From NCBI GenBank assembly GCA_020631075.1, contig JAHDHX010000001.1:62001-126000 (forward strand): a DNA stretch of 64,000 nt, read 5' to 3'. A program made the position numbers and the translations under genes. Below the pieces are notes generated by a model. The model saw nothing but the letters and a program-made list of their open reading frames with translations. It was not told the origin of the DNA and made no database searches. Shown piece after piece: positions 1 through 8,783 of this stretch. Each line of letters begins with the position of its first letter. Position 1 is the stretch's first letter. Source of the stretch: Candidatus Altimarinota bacterium (GTDB lineage: Bacteria > Patescibacteriota > Gracilibacteria > UBA4473).

Positions 1-221
1 CTAATGGGGAAGCGGGTCAGGGCGCAGTGAAGGCTGAAGCCAGCAAGCCAGCGAAAAAGAAGGCGGCCCCGAAAGTGAAAGCTGAAGCGGCGGAGAAAAC
101 CAAGACTGCAGCGGTAGATAAGCAAGAAGCGTCAGCCGTGAAAAAATCAGCTCCGAAGAAGGCTATGGATAAGGCAGCAGAAAAGTCTGCGCCTGAGGCT
201 GAGAACCCGACTGAAGCATAA
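1..221 (+). CDS. rpsE: C-terminal tail of a ribosomal protein, probably S5 (5'-partial)
   Basis: The frame is already open at the window edge (codon phase starts at base 3) and ends at TAA 219-221, so this is the 3' end of a longer gene. What is visible is about 72 residues of low-complexity Lys/Ala/Glu sequence with no globular motif. The identity is inferred from position. rplO follows after 14 bp. In the spc operon the gene before rplO is rpmD or, in lineages lacking uL30 as reported for CPR bacteria, rpsE. A long charged tail is unlike L30, which favours S5 with a C-terminal extension. The internal GTG at 27 is not a start, because the frame continues upstream of it. Confidence 0.55.
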   Translation, partial: NGEAGQGAVKAEASKPAKKKAAPKVKAEAAEKTKTAAVDKQEASAVKKSAPKKAMDKAAEKSAPEAENPTEA

Positions 222-235
222 CCCACAACCCAACC

Positions 236-673
236 ATGAAACTGAACCAACTGCGTCCGAATATAAAAAAGCCTGCGCGTAAGCGCCGTGGGCAAGGAAA
301 TGGCACTGGAAATGGTACCTTTGCGGGGCGGGGGTGCAACGGCCAAAACGCCCGAGCGGGGGGTGGAGTGCGGCCTGGATTTGAGGGGGGGCAATCAGGG
401 TTGCTGATGCGGATGCCGAAGCAACGAGGGTTCCGAAATCCGAACCGAGTGGTAGCCGACATCGTGCAAACGGCGCAGCTGGAAGCAGCGTATGCCGCGG
501 GTGAGATTGTCAGCGTAGCGACGCTGCTGGAAAAGAAGCTGATCAGCGGGAAGAACGCGAAGGTCAAGATCCTCAATGACGGGGAAGTGACCAAGAGTCT
601 GACCGTTGAAGGGGTGCTGGTGTCTGGGGCGGCCAAGACAGCGATAGAAAAAGCGGGGGGGATAGTGAAGTAG
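236..673 (+). CDS. rplO: 50S ribosomal protein L15
   Basis: Encodes uL15, a late-assembling protein of the large ribosomal subunit that contacts 23S rRNA. The 145-residue product has the usual length. It shows the Gly/Arg-rich N-terminal extension (RRGQGNGTGNGT, then AGGGVRPGFEGGQ) and the globular C-terminal part with VEGVLVSGAAKTAIEKAGG. It starts at ATG 236, 14 bp after the preceding ribosomal gene, so the two are probably cotranscribed. In most bacteria secY follows directly. Here the next 353 bases hold only a short zinc-ribbon fragment, and secY lies at 34636, so the operon is broken after this gene. Confidence 0.95.
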   Translation: MKLNQLRPNIKKPARKRRGQGNGTGNGTFAGRGCNGQNARAGGGVRPGFEGGQSGLLMRMPKQRGFRNPNRVVADIVQTAQLEAAYAAGEIVSVATLLEKKLISGKNAKVKILNDGEVTKSLTVEGVLVSGAAKTAIEKAGGIVK

Positions 674-780
674 AGGGGGTGTCTCTGTCACGGGGGGTGG
701 CTTGATTGAAGATTTCGGTATGTGAAAAGCACTGCTTGGATGACAAGGGGTGTTTTTTGGTTTTGGTTGGTTAGAGGGGT

Positions 781-960
781 TTGCTGGTGCCGACCAAATG
801 CCCTGACCAACGACACGCTGAACAAATGGCGCTGCGCAATCCACGAAAGCTGTACGAACGGCCGTGCGGCGAGTGTGGGGAGATGATGCAGACAACGTAC
901 GCACCCGATAGGCCAGAGCGAGTGCTGTGTGAGGGATGCTATCTGGCGGTGGTGCGGTGA
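781..960 (+). pseudogene. Zinc-ribbon fragment related to the Cys-rich CPR protein at 10354-12015
   Basis: This is the only feature I see in the 353-base gap between rplO and the next gene. The frame (stop at 772, TTG 781, TGA 958-960) encodes 59 residues including CPDQRHAEQMALRNPRKLYE, then CGECG, YAPDRPERV and CEGCY. Its RHA-x3-ALR-x-PR pattern, the Cys pair and Y-x-PDRPE-x-V line up with the C-terminal domain of the 553-residue protein (RHADRLALRLPRELHDRPC, YHPDRPEQIV). The fragment keeps four ribbon cysteines (CxxC and CxxC), while the large protein's C-terminal copy has lost some. No ATG or Shine-Dalgarno is evident. I take it as a remnant of a longer gene, but a small expressed zinc-ribbon protein cannot be excluded. 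Confidence 0.6.
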
Positions 961-1026
961 GGGGTTTTCTCTGTTTTTATATCTAGAATGTTTTACTTAT
1001 TTTTCTAAATAATATATTAATGAGTT

Positions 1027-1998
1027 ATGGAAAATATATCGGATCGGTTGCGTCAGGTGGGATTTTCGAAAGACAAGTCACAAGATAGAGATCTGAAAAC
1101 TCTGGGAAAAATAGTAGAGAATATTAAGGCCACGGACATAACCTGTAAGGACATAGAGCTGGTGAGGGCGAGAAATTCGGAATTAGTTGATGGACTGATA
1201 ACTCAGTCTGGAAAAGATCAGTATTACTATTTTGGTATGATTGATCGGATACTGCGGTATACTGGGCAACCGTCTTTGATGGATTGGCTGAGAACGTCAG
1301 AGTATAAAAAATTGCGGAAACTGAATACCCCTTTGGCTGAATTTTTTGAGGAGCGTTTTGGTCAGGCTGTTGAAAACATTTTAGGTGAAAAGATTGAATC
1401 AATGGAAGATGCAGACGAGCTTGAAATTTTGCGCTTGATGCAGATTGAAGCGTTTGATCGGTTGGGGGAAAACACAGTTGAGCCGAGTGAGACGGTACTG
1501 GGGTATATATTAGAACGGCTGGAACTAGGAGACACGAAGGTGAACTGGCAGAAATTTATTGAGTATCGGATCACAAAAAGTAATAGCATTACACCAGCGG
1601 TGGTGAACTTCATAGCGCAGGCGTCGCCAGTGGGAGTGGGTGACGCGCTGGCTAATAAAATAACAGATACTTTTTTACCATATTTTGCTCAACAAGCTTT
1701 AGAAGAGGGGAAGTTTAATAGTCGTTCAAACTTTGTGTTGTACGTTGTGCCAAAGACAACTGCGAGTCTTGCTCTATTAAACAAGGCGCCAGTCATACGG
1801 GATATGATTGAGGGTGGATACAGTTTTGCTGCGACGAATCTGTTTGATGAATCTGATTTTAATACGGAAATGAGTGAAAAACAAAAAAATAGATTTGTAA
1901 AAACTCTTAAGAAATCTAGGAAATTTGAACAGATGTTGAATGATAAGACGGTGCTAGCGAGTGCGATCAAAAAATTCTGTGCCTTGAGTCGTTCTTAG
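1027..1998 (+). CDS. Hypothetical protein, 323 aa, AT-rich gene
   Basis: I do not recognise this protein. It is soluble-looking with no signal peptide or obvious membrane segment, rich in charged and helix-forming residues (many E/K/L/R). It contains no nucleotide-binding or metal-binding motif I can name. The gene is visibly richer in A and T than its neighbours: codons such as AAA, ATA and TTT replace the GGG/GTG/CTG style of the rest of the + strand. It is preceded by a very AT-rich stretch (about 975-1026) that could hold a promoter. It ends 2 bp before the convergent ATPase gene. Composition and isolation suggest a transferred or fast-evolving gene. ATG 1027 is the first start in the frame. 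Confidence 0.75.
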   Translation: MENISDRLRQVGFSKDKSQDRDLKTLGKIVENIKATDITCKDIELVRARNSELVDGLITQSGKDQYYYFGMIDRILRYTGQPSLMDWLRTSEYKKLRKLNTPLAEFFEERFGQAVENILGEKIESMEDADELEILRLMQIEAFDRLGENTVEPSETVLGYILERLELGDTKVNWQKFIEYRITKSNSITPAVVNFIAQASPVGVGDALANKITDTFLPYFAQQALEEGKFNSRSNFVLYVVPKTTASLALLNKAPVIRDMIEGGYSFAATNLFDESDFNTEMSEKQKNRFVKTLKKSRKFEQMLNDKTVLASAIKKFCALSRS

Positions 1999-1999
1999 T

Positions 2000-4231
2000 T
2001 TAGACAATCGGTTCGTCGAACTCGTCGTTGGTGAGGTGGGGGCCGGTGGTGGTGTCTGAGGTACTTGAATCTGGGTCGTATTTGCCTTCCTCCCACTGGG
2101 TGAGGATGTGGGTGACTTCGGACACGGGGCGGGCGTAGTGCTGGCGGGAGTAGTCGATGGCGGCCTGGGCGTGGTGGTCTTTCGGAAGGTACATGTCCAT
2201 GGTGCGGCCGCTGAAGGCTTCGCAGAGTTCGCCGTCGATGGACATCTTGGTATAAAAATTTCGTACGCCGAGGTTGATGATGTCGCGCTCGCTGAAGCGG
2301 GGGTTGTATTCTTCTGAAAGAATGGTGGCGTCTTCGCCGCCGACGCGGAAGCTGATCATTGACCCGACATTGCCAAACACGGTTGTGCGGATGCGGTCGG
2401 TCAGTTGCCCGAGGAACTGGTGGGCGATGGTGAGACAGAGGCGGTACTTCCGAGCTTCGGAGAGGATCTCGTCAAAGGTGTCGGTGGCGAAGTTTTGGAA
2501 TTCGTCGACGTAGAGGTAGTAGTCGACGCGGTCTTCCTCCGACGTGTCAGCGCGGGACATGGCGGCTTGGTATAACTTGGTGATGACGATAGCGCCCAGC
2601 AAGGCGGCATTTTCTTCGCCTAAGATTCCTTTGCTGACCTTCATGAGGAAGATTTTTTGGTTGTCCATGATGTCGCGGAAGTCGATGCGGTTTTCGGGTT
2701 GGCCGACGATGTTGCGGATCATGTTGGTGGAGACGAACTGGCCGACCTTGTTGAGGAGGGGGGTGATGGCTTCATTGTCGAATTTCTCAGACCAGCCAGC
2801 GAACTCGTTGACCCAGAAGTTTTTGACGACGTTATCTTGGATATTGCGCACTATGGTCTGGCGGTAGTTTTTGTCGGTGAGCATCTTCAAAATACTCAAG
2901 ATGGTGGTGCCGGGGGTGTCGAGCAGGGCGAGGGTGGTGTAGCGTAGGACGTGTTCGAGCCGGGGGGACCAGTTGGCGCCGAAGAGCTTTTTGAAAATTT
3001 CAATAAAGCCGATGGTGACGCGGATCTTGAGTTCGGGGGGGACTTGTTCGATGGGGTTAAACGAGATGGGGAAGTCGAGGTCGGAGGGGTCGAAGATGAC
3101 GACGTCTTTGAGTCGCTCGGGGGGGATCATCTTGAGCACGTTGTCGACGAGGTCGCCGTGGGGGTCGAGCACGCCGACGCCTTTGCCGGCTTTGATGTCA
3201 TTTTGGATGAGGAGTTCGAGGAGTTTGGATTTGCCTGAGCCTGACTTCCCCACGGAGTAGAGGTGGCGGCGGCGGTCGCCTCGCTTGATGCCGAAGGGGA
3301 TCTGCTGGCCGTGGAAGTTGGTGGTGCCGAAAAAGGAGATGTTGTCGTCGTTGCGGTCGGTGGGGAGGGCGGCGGGGGGTTCGGCCTTCTTAAACAAGAC
3401 GTGGATGATGTTGGGGACTTCGTGTTCGTTGGGCAGATGGTAGATGGTGGTGAGCTCGTCGGCTGAGAGCATAAAACTGTTGCTGAGGCGGCGCTTCTGG
3501 AAGTCTTTGAGTGCGCCGAAGCCTTTGCGGATGGAGCCGACTTTGATCTGGTTGAAGTCCAGCGTGTTGTAGTTGGACAAGGCGCCGAAGATGGCGCGGA
3601 GTTTTTGCTCGGGGACGGATTTGGAGTGGCTGGAGTAGGTGGCGATGCGGATGGTGGTTTCGAACTGGCGCTGGGCGATCTTGGCGTCTATGGCGGCGGA
3701 AAATGACTGGGCGACGTCACGTTTGAACCAATATTTCACCCGAAAGGCTTGGCGAATGCGGTCGAGCCGTTTGCGCCAGCCGAGCTTAAAGTGGTGGAGG
3801 CCCGTGTCGGACACGGGTTGGGTGACGATCTGCAGCCAGATGCCTTCGCCTGGTTTGGATTTCGACAAGACGCTCAGCAACCCTGAAATAGAGTCGCCGT
3901 CGAACTGGTCGTATGTCTTGAGCGGGAAGATGCTGCTGCGCACGAGGGTGACTTCGCTGGAGGCGAAGTGGGTGTTTTGGCTGAGCTTCCGCGTGAAGTC
4001 GGGGATGGGGATGATGTCGGCGGTGGGGGCCATGGCGTAGATCTGCCCTTCGACCACGGCGAGGGTGGCTTCATCAGCCGTGAAGCAAAAGCCGATATTT
4101 TGCCCCATGGCAACGATCTCCCACGCGACCTTGGCGCCGCGGCTAGTTTCGTGCAGCTGGACGAGCACCTCCCGAAAAGCGGCGGCTTTTTTTTGGTTGT
4201 CTTGCGGGATGCGGATCAAGCGGGTGGGCAT
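2000..4231 (-). CDS. VirD4/TraD-HerA-like conjugation-type ATPase
   Basis: A 743-residue P-loop ATPase of the TraG/TraD/VirD4-HerA superfamily, motors that pump DNA or protein through a membrane channel. The Walker A motif is VGKSGSGKSKLLE, near residues 334-346. It is followed by GVLDPHGDLVDNVL, which is typical of this superfamily. Walker B is YLYVDEFQNF near residue 580, and AHQFLGQL lies further on. The roughly 300-residue N-terminal domain has no motif I recognise, and no transmembrane helices are evident, unlike classical VirD4. No relaxase or other type IV secretion gene is in the window, so a conjugative role is not shown; a role in DNA uptake or pilus function is equally possible. 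The nearest competence-type genes here (dprA, prepilin peptidase) are 33-39 kb away. Confidence 0.85.
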   Translation of the reverse strand: MPTRLIRIPQDNQKKAAAFREVLVQLHETSRGAKVAWEIVAMGQNIGFCFTADEATLAVVEGQIYAMAPTADIIPIPDFTRKLSQNTHFASSEVTLVRSSIFPLKTYDQFDGDSISGLLSVLSKSKPGEGIWLQIVTQPVSDTGLHHFKLGWRKRLDRIRQAFRVKYWFKRDVAQSFSAAIDAKIAQRQFETTIRIATYSSHSKSVPEQKLRAIFGALSNYNTLDFNQIKVGSIRKGFGALKDFQKRRLSNSFMLSADELTTIYHLPNEHEVPNIIHVLFKKAEPPAALPTDRNDDNISFFGTTNFHGQQIPFGIKRGDRRRHLYSVGKSGSGKSKLLELLIQNDIKAGKGVGVLDPHGDLVDNVLKMIPPERLKDVVIFDPSDLDFPISFNPIEQVPPELKIRVTIGFIEIFKKLFGANWSPRLEHVLRYTTLALLDTPGTTILSILKMLTDKNYRQTIVRNIQDNVVKNFWVNEFAGWSEKFDNEAITPLLNKVGQFVSTNMIRNIVGQPENRIDFRDIMDNQKIFLMKVSKGILGEENAALLGAIVITKLYQAAMSRADTSEEDRVDYYLYVDEFQNFATDTFDEILSEARKYRLCLTIAHQFLGQLTDRIRTTVFGNVGSMISFRVGGEDATILSEEYNPRFSERDIINLGVRNFYTKMSIDGELCEAFSGRTMDMYLPKDHHAQAAIDYSRQHYARPVSEVTHILTQWEEGKYDPDSSTSDTTTGPHLTNDEFDEPIV

Positions 4232-4338
4232 GGGGAGATTTTCCTCCTTATGATAGCAGAAAATGGCTTGCTGGGCACGGAGAGATAGGCGAGAATGCGG
4301 CTGGAAAAAATTACTTGCTTCACAAAAAAACAGACCCC

Positions 4339-4902
4339 ATGACGGAAAATGTAGAAACGGTGGCGGGACGGAACCTGGAACAAGATGGGGCGCTGATAGA
4401 ACAGATGATGGCGGAAGAGGCGCTGCGAGAGGAGATCCGTGAGGAGCTGAAAAATGTGCTGGGGGCGCGGGCGCGGGTGGAACTGTTTGCGGAGATGATG
4501 GACAAATATGGACTGGACGCGGTGCTGGGAATGGTGCCTTTGCCCGTGGCGCCAGAGGCGGCGACGGCCGTGGCGCAGAGTGTGTACCTCCTTGCGGAGG
4601 CGGGCAATGCGGGGCTGTCGAAGATGGATATGTTGAAAATAGTGGGGCTGGAGACGGCAGATTTCTTTGTGGGGGTGGCGGGGATGAAAACGGGGGTATT
4701 GGATTACCTCTTTAAGGCGAATAAGCAGGCGGCGAAGTACTTTGCCCGGCAAGAAGAAGCGGTGGTGGCCCGAGCCAAAGAACTGGGGCTGACCGAAGAG
4801 CAGATAGCGGAAATCCGCCAAGAGGCGTCGATCTTCCCGCGGATAGGGAAAAAGGTATTGTCGCTTGACTCATTGGGCAAAAGCAAAGAAAAGAGTGTTT
4901 AA
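4339..4902 (+). CDS. DUF4112-like protein
   Basis: A 187-residue protein of unknown function. The segment from about residue 50 to 145 resembles DUF4112: a YGLDAVLGMVPLPVAPEA block followed by a second hydrophobic stretch ending in DYLFKANKQAAKYF. In the family this corresponds to a DPLLGLVPG segment and a terminal D-x-x-FKANRRN motif. Two hydrophobic segments suggest membrane association. ATG 4339 (MTENVETV) is preferred over the upstream TTG at 4315. It is divergent from the ATPase gene with about 100 bp between them, and 75 bp upstream of the SLH-protein gene on the same strand. Confidence 0.7.
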   Translation: MTENVETVAGRNLEQDGALIEQMMAEEALREEIREELKNVLGARARVELFAEMMDKYGLDAVLGMVPLPVAPEAATAVAQSVYLLAEAGNAGLSKMDMLKIVGLETADFFVGVAGMKTGVLDYLFKANKQAAKYFARQEEAVVARAKELGLTEEQIAEIRQEASIFPRIGKKVLSLDSLGKSKEKSV

Positions 4903-4976
4903 GTGGGGGGAAGTGTTACTTTTTGCTGCGGGGAACGATAGCGCAAGTGAGTGGGGGGGAATTTCAACCAAAGTGT

Positions 4977-6923
4977 ATGATGACAAACATAGGTAAACGG
5001 GGACGGAACTGGCTGCTGGGGGGACTGCTGTGGGCGTGCCTGTGTGGGGGGGCGGTCGTGCAAGCGCAGGCCGAAGCTGGTACCGACAATGAAACTGTGC
5101 AGACGGAAACTGCGCCAGTGGAAACGGCCGCGGAAGCAGAGCGAGTAGAAAAAGAAGAAGCCACAGACCCACCAGCGGGGGTGATGAACGCGGCCACGCG
5201 GGTGGAATTTGCCGAGGGGGAGTATGCGGTGGGGGACCAAGCGCAGCTGCAAATGGAGGTGCAAACGGGGGGGGGAGCCGAAGCGCTGACCGGGGTGGCG
5301 GTGCAGCTGTCGCTGCCAGAGTCGCTGCAGTATGTGGGGGACACGGGGGCGGCGCTGGTGGGGGAGGGGTACTATAACGCGACGACCAACACCTGGACGG
5401 TGCCGACCCTGGGCCCAGACGAGCAGGCGGAACTGACGGTAGACCTGTCGGTGGTGGGGGGAGAAGAGACGGCCGTCGGGTACACCTGGACGGTGGCTGA
5501 CCCCGAGCAGGTGAACTGGGCGGTGGCAGACGACCTGCAGGGGGAGGTGGAGTTTACTCCGCAGGTGACGACGGTGCGGACGGTGATGGGGTTCACGCAG
5601 TCGGAAATGATGCCGGGGGAAACGGTTAAGCTGCAAATAGAGGCGGGGAGTGCGGAAACGCTGGTGGGGGAGTATTTTTATCAAATAGGGGCGGAAGAGG
5701 CGTCGGTGCTGGTGTACACGAACCATACGGGTGATGGGAGCTATGACCCGTTGACTGGAAAATGGACGGTGGACTATGAAGCGCTGGACGAAGGGACGGC
5801 GGTGCTGGAAATAGAAATGATGTTGCCGCAGGACACCAGCAGTGCGGGGACTGACCGCTGGACTGTCAGCTGGGCGGATGAAACGACGGTGAAAGGAGCG
5901 GCGCTGGTGGGGGAGGGGGCGCTGGTGGGGTATGGGCCGCGGATGCTGGGGCTGGATGGGATGTCGGTGGGGCTGGAGACCCAGCCAGAGACGGCCCAGC
6001 CCGGGGAGTATGTGCAGTATCTGCTGACGCTCGACAACCAGCAACGCACGGCCGTGGAGGGGGTGCGGGTGGTGAATCTGGTAAATAGTCCTGAACTGCT
6101 GTATGTGTATGACTCAGTCGCGGTGGCGGGGGTAGCGCAAACCGACCGCGTGGACCGTGACCAGGTGGCGCTCGACCATAAACAGGGGGTGGCGCTGGAA
6201 ATAGACACAATCGCTGAAGGGGAGCGGGTGGTGGTGGAGTTTTTCACGCAGGTGCGGCCAGACACAGACGCGGAGGTGGTGCTGAACCAATTTGCGGTGA
6301 CGGACGGGGAGGGGCAGCAGGTGCTGGTGGAGCATGCGCTCCCGCTGGTGCAACAAGCAGCGATGGCGTGTGAAATGATGGCACTGGAGCCTGAACTGGG
6401 GCTGGATGTGGGGCTGATAGACACGCCGAAAAGCTCGCCGTGGCGGGCGGGAGTGGAAGCGCTGTATGCCCGTGGGGTGATGACCGGGCAGGGGGAAGTG
6501 GGGCGGATGGCGATAGACCAGAAGGTGAACCGTGCGGAGATGGCCAAGATGCTGCTGCTGGCGGTGGGGGAGCCGCTGAAGGTGGGGTGTCTGACGGGAG
6601 AGTTTGATGATGTGGCGGCGGGGGCGTGGTATGAGCCGTATGTGTTGAACCTTGTGGATCGGGGTGTGGTGCGGGGGTATGACAATGGGGACTTCGGCCC
6701 TGCGGATGACGTGCGACTGGGGGAAGCGGCCAAGATGGTGGCGTTGAGCTTTGGGCTGGAGGTAGACACCAAAAAAGGGGTGCTGGGCCACTGGGCGGGG
6801 CCGTATGTGACGGCGCTGCAAGAAGCGGGCTGGCTGGGGGAAATGGTGCTGGGGGATGGGAACTTGGAACGACAGCTGACCCGTGGGGAAGTGGCGGCGC
6901 TGCTGGGGGCGGCGGTGCAGTAG
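4977..6923 (+). CDS. Secreted SLH-domain surface protein
   Basis: A 648-residue exported protein. The N-terminus has a basic start, a hydrophobic core (WLLGGLLWACLCGGAVV) and a QAQA cleavage region, a classical signal peptide. The middle consists of beta-rich repeats with a PGEYVQYLLTLDN pattern, as in DUF11/CARDB-like adhesive modules. The C-terminal 165 residues form three S-layer homology (SLH) repeats, recognisable by VNRAEMAKMLLLA, FDDV-x-AGAWYEPYV and RLGEAAKMVALSFG. SLH domains bind secondary cell-wall polymers, so the protein is probably part of, or anchored like, an S-layer. The tandem ATGs at 4977/4980 are preferred to an upstream TTG at 4923 because they place the signal peptide correctly. 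Confidence 0.85.
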   Translation: MMTNIGKRGRNWLLGGLLWACLCGGAVVQAQAEAGTDNETVQTETAPVETAAEAERVEKEEATDPPAGVMNAATRVEFAEGEYAVGDQAQLQMEVQTGGGAEALTGVAVQLSLPESLQYVGDTGAALVGEGYYNATTNTWTVPTLGPDEQAELTVDLSVVGGEETAVGYTWTVADPEQVNWAVADDLQGEVEFTPQVTTVRTVMGFTQSEMMPGETVKLQIEAGSAETLVGEYFYQIGAEEASVLVYTNHTGDGSYDPLTGKWTVDYEALDEGTAVLEIEMMLPQDTSSAGTDRWTVSWADETTVKGAALVGEGALVGYGPRMLGLDGMSVGLETQPETAQPGEYVQYLLTLDNQQRTAVEGVRVVNLVNSPELLYVYDSVAVAGVAQTDRVDRDQVALDHKQGVALEIDTIAEGERVVVEFFTQVRPDTDAEVVLNQFAVTDGEGQQVLVEHALPLVQQAAMACEMMALEPELGLDVGLIDTPKSSPWRAGVEALYARGVMTGQGEVGRMAIDQKVNRAEMAKMLLLAVGEPLKVGCLTGEFDDVAAGAWYEPYVLNLVDRGVVRGYDNGDFGPADDVRLGEAAKMVALSFGLEVDTKKGVLGHWAGPYVTALQEAGWLGEMVLGDGNLERQLTRGEVAALLGAAVQ

Positions 6924-6945
6924 GGGGGTGGGTTCCGTTTTTAAT

Positions 6946-7857
6946 CTAAGGTTGTTTTGGTTGGGGGGATTGCTGAAGCTGGCGGCAGTGCTGCGCTATG
7001 TGGGCGTAGGTTTTTTGGGCTTGCTGGAACAGTGACTGGCGCACAGACACCAAATGTAATGAAGACTGAGGCCCGAAGTGAGCGGTGGGTGGGTGCTGAC
7101 GGATGAGCTGCTGCACCAGACAGGTGGGGGAGTCCGGCTGGGGGGAGTGGCACTGTGACAAGAGGTCCTGCAGATGCTGGGGGTCGATGAAGCTGTGGAT
7201 GGCGGAGACGAGGAGGGACTTCTGGCTAATGAAGTGGTGGAACTGGCTGAGCTGAGATTCGGTGTGGTGGAGTTGCTGGGTGAGGGATTCGAGCTGGGGC
7301 CAGTCAGTGGTGGGACTGAGCTGGGTGAGCTGTCGGTGCAGCTGGGTGAAGCGGAGGTGGAGCTGACTGGCTGGCTGAGTACCGAGCAAGTGCTGCCGAT
7401 AGGGCTGCAGAAAGGGGGCGAGGATGCGGCGGGTGAGCTGGAGCGAAAGAGTGGCCCAGAAGAGCTCGCTGAAGGGCTGACCCGTGGCCCGAGCGTGCAG
7501 GGCTATGGCCTGCGGAAAGAGGAGGGTGGTGGTGCTGTGCGGCACGAAGGCGCCGAGTAGTAGCTGGGTGGAGGAGGCGGGGAGGGCCCGTGGGGCGACA
7601 TAAAATGAGACGCTGTGGGCGCGCACTTGCAGGCCAAGTTGGCGGAAATGAGTGATGAGCCGTGGCGGGATGGGGAGGCGGAAGCGACGGAGGCTGAGGG
7701 TGCGGATGAGGGGGCGCTTGGACGGGGACTGGGCGAGGCGGTCAAGCAGGAGGTCAAGCGCGCAGTGGTGGGCACCGTGGAGGGAGTATTTTGAAAAATC
7801 TGGCTTGGGGGCCAGCGTGGACTCAATGGTGAGGTCGGTGAGGGAGAGGTGCTGCAT
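6946..7857 (-). CDS. Hypothetical protein, 303 aa
   Basis: No family recognised. The product is Leu/Gln/His/Ser/Pro-rich, which is what the C-rich coding strand of a minus-strand gene would force in this genome. The central part (about residues 165-225) looks helical and could form a coiled coil. There is no signal peptide. It ends 22 bp after the stop of the convergent SLH-protein gene. An AT-rich 58-bp gap separates its start (ATG at 7857) from the amidotransferase gene upstream on the same strand, so it may have its own promoter there. It is judged coding because the whole 912 bases stay open with a sensible globular sequence. Confidence 0.65.
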   Translation of the reverse strand: MQHLSLTDLTIESTLAPKPDFSKYSLHGAHHCALDLLLDRLAQSPSKRPLIRTLSLRRFRLPIPPRLITHFRQLGLQVRAHSVSFYVAPRALPASSTQLLLGAFVPHSTTTLLFPQAIALHARATGQPFSELFWATLSLQLTRRILAPFLQPYRQHLLGTQPASQLHLRFTQLHRQLTQLSPTTDWPQLESLTQQLHHTESQLSQFHHFISQKSLLVSAIHSFIDPQHLQDLLSQCHSPQPDSPTCLVQQLIRQHPPTAHFGPQSSLHLVSVRQSLFQQAQKTYAHIAQHCRQLQQSPQPKQP

Positions 7858-7915
7858 CGGCCGTAGGGATACGGCAGATGGTTTTATTTGTCAATTTTAT
7901 ATTGTATTTTATTAT

Positions 7916-8668
7916 CTATTTTTCAGATGAAGAGAGTTGGGTGAATTTGGCTAAAAATGTCTCGACGCAGGGGGAGACGTCGTGCTCGTCAGACAGGGAC
8001 TGGGTGTCGTAGGTGTCGTAGAGGCGGAGGCGGTAGAGGAGCTCGGCGAGGTTGAGCTCTGGGTGGAACTGGAACCCCCAGACGCGCGGGGCGTAGCGAC
8101 AGGCCGTGATGGGGCAGCGGTCGGAGGCGCTGAGAACAGTGGCGGAGTCGGGGACGGAAATGACGGAGCCCTGATGCCCGACGACGGCTAGAAATTCGTC
8201 GGGGAAGTGGCCGATGAGGGGGTCGGTGCTGGCGGCGGGGGTGAGGTATTGCGGGAGGACGCCGCACTCGCCGTAGGCGGGGTCGGCGGTGACTTGGCCG
8301 CCGTAGAGGTCGGCCAAGAGCTGGTGCCCGAAGCAGCTGCCGAGCACGAAGACACCGCGGTCGATGGCGCTGGTGATCAGTGGTTTGACCTTTGCGATGG
8401 TGTCGTCGACCCACTGACGGACTGGGCCCTGGGACTCGTACCCTGCCTCACCCCAGCCACCGATGATGAGGTGGGTGGCTTTGGCGAAAAAGGGAGCGAG
8501 GTCTGACTGGGTGACTGCGGGGTGAGCGCAGTTGAGCGCGATGATCTGGCCAAACGGAATGGCGGCGAGGCGCTGCATGCACGCGAGCTCATGCGGGCCA
8601 GAGACGTCGGTGCGAAATTGCAGGATGACCACGAAGCGTTCAAAGGTGGGGAGGGTGCTGGTGGCCAT
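7916..8668 (-). CDS. Class I glutamine amidotransferase-like protein (GuaA-like GATase domain)
   Basis: A stand-alone 250-residue class I glutamine amidotransferase domain. The nucleophile elbow is GSCFGHQLL (Cys near residue 112) and the His-Glu pair lies in QFHPELN near residue 202, completing a Cys-His-Glu triad for releasing ammonia from glutamine. The region between resembles GMP-synthase-type amidotransferases that occur as free proteins in many bacteria. No synthetase partner is adjacent, so the acceptor is unknown; some family members are gamma-glutamyl peptidases instead. It starts at ATG 8668, divergent from the ferredoxin gene across a 115-bp gap that contains an inverted repeat. 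Confidence 0.85.
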   Translation of the reverse strand: MATSTLPTFERFVVILQFRTDVSGPHELACMQRLAAIPFGQIIALNCAHPAVTQSDLAPFFAKATHLIIGGWGEAGYESQGPVRQWVDDTIAKVKPLITSAIDRGVFVLGSCFGHQLLADLYGGQVTADPAYGECGVLPQYLTPAASTDPLIGHFPDEFLAVVGHQGSVISVPDSATVLSASDRCPITACRYAPRVWGFQFHPELNLAELLYRLRLYDTYDTQSLSDEHDVSPCVETFLAKFTQLSSSEK

Positions 8669-8739
8669 AAAAAAAAGGTGATGGTGTTGGGGTTCGACCT
8701 ATTATAACAGGCAATTGCTTGGCGAGGGGGGAAAAAATC

Positions 8740-8770
8740 TTACATTGGGGGTGAAATCCTTACAATGTAA
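8740..8770. promoter_or_regulatory. Inverted repeat upstream of the ferredoxin gene
   Basis: A perfect 8-bp inverted repeat, TTACATTG at 8740-8747 and CAATGTAA at 8763-8770, with 15 bp between the arms. It ends 13 bp before the ferredoxin ATG. A TACAAT hexamer at 8761-8766 inside the right arm could be a -10 element. The arrangement resembles a dimeric repressor operator, but no regulator can be assigned. A weak RNA hairpin is the alternative. Confidence 0.4.
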
Positions 8771-8783
8771 TAGTTTGCACACG

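Noticed and set aside
27-221. A separate 64-residue Lys/Ala-rich protein starting at GTG 27
   Set aside because: The frame is open to the window edge, so this is the tail of a longer upstream gene.
4899-6044. A 381-residue open frame antisense to the SLH surface protein
   Set aside because: Arg/His/Pro-rich product, no motif, fully opposite a gene with signal peptide and SLH domains.
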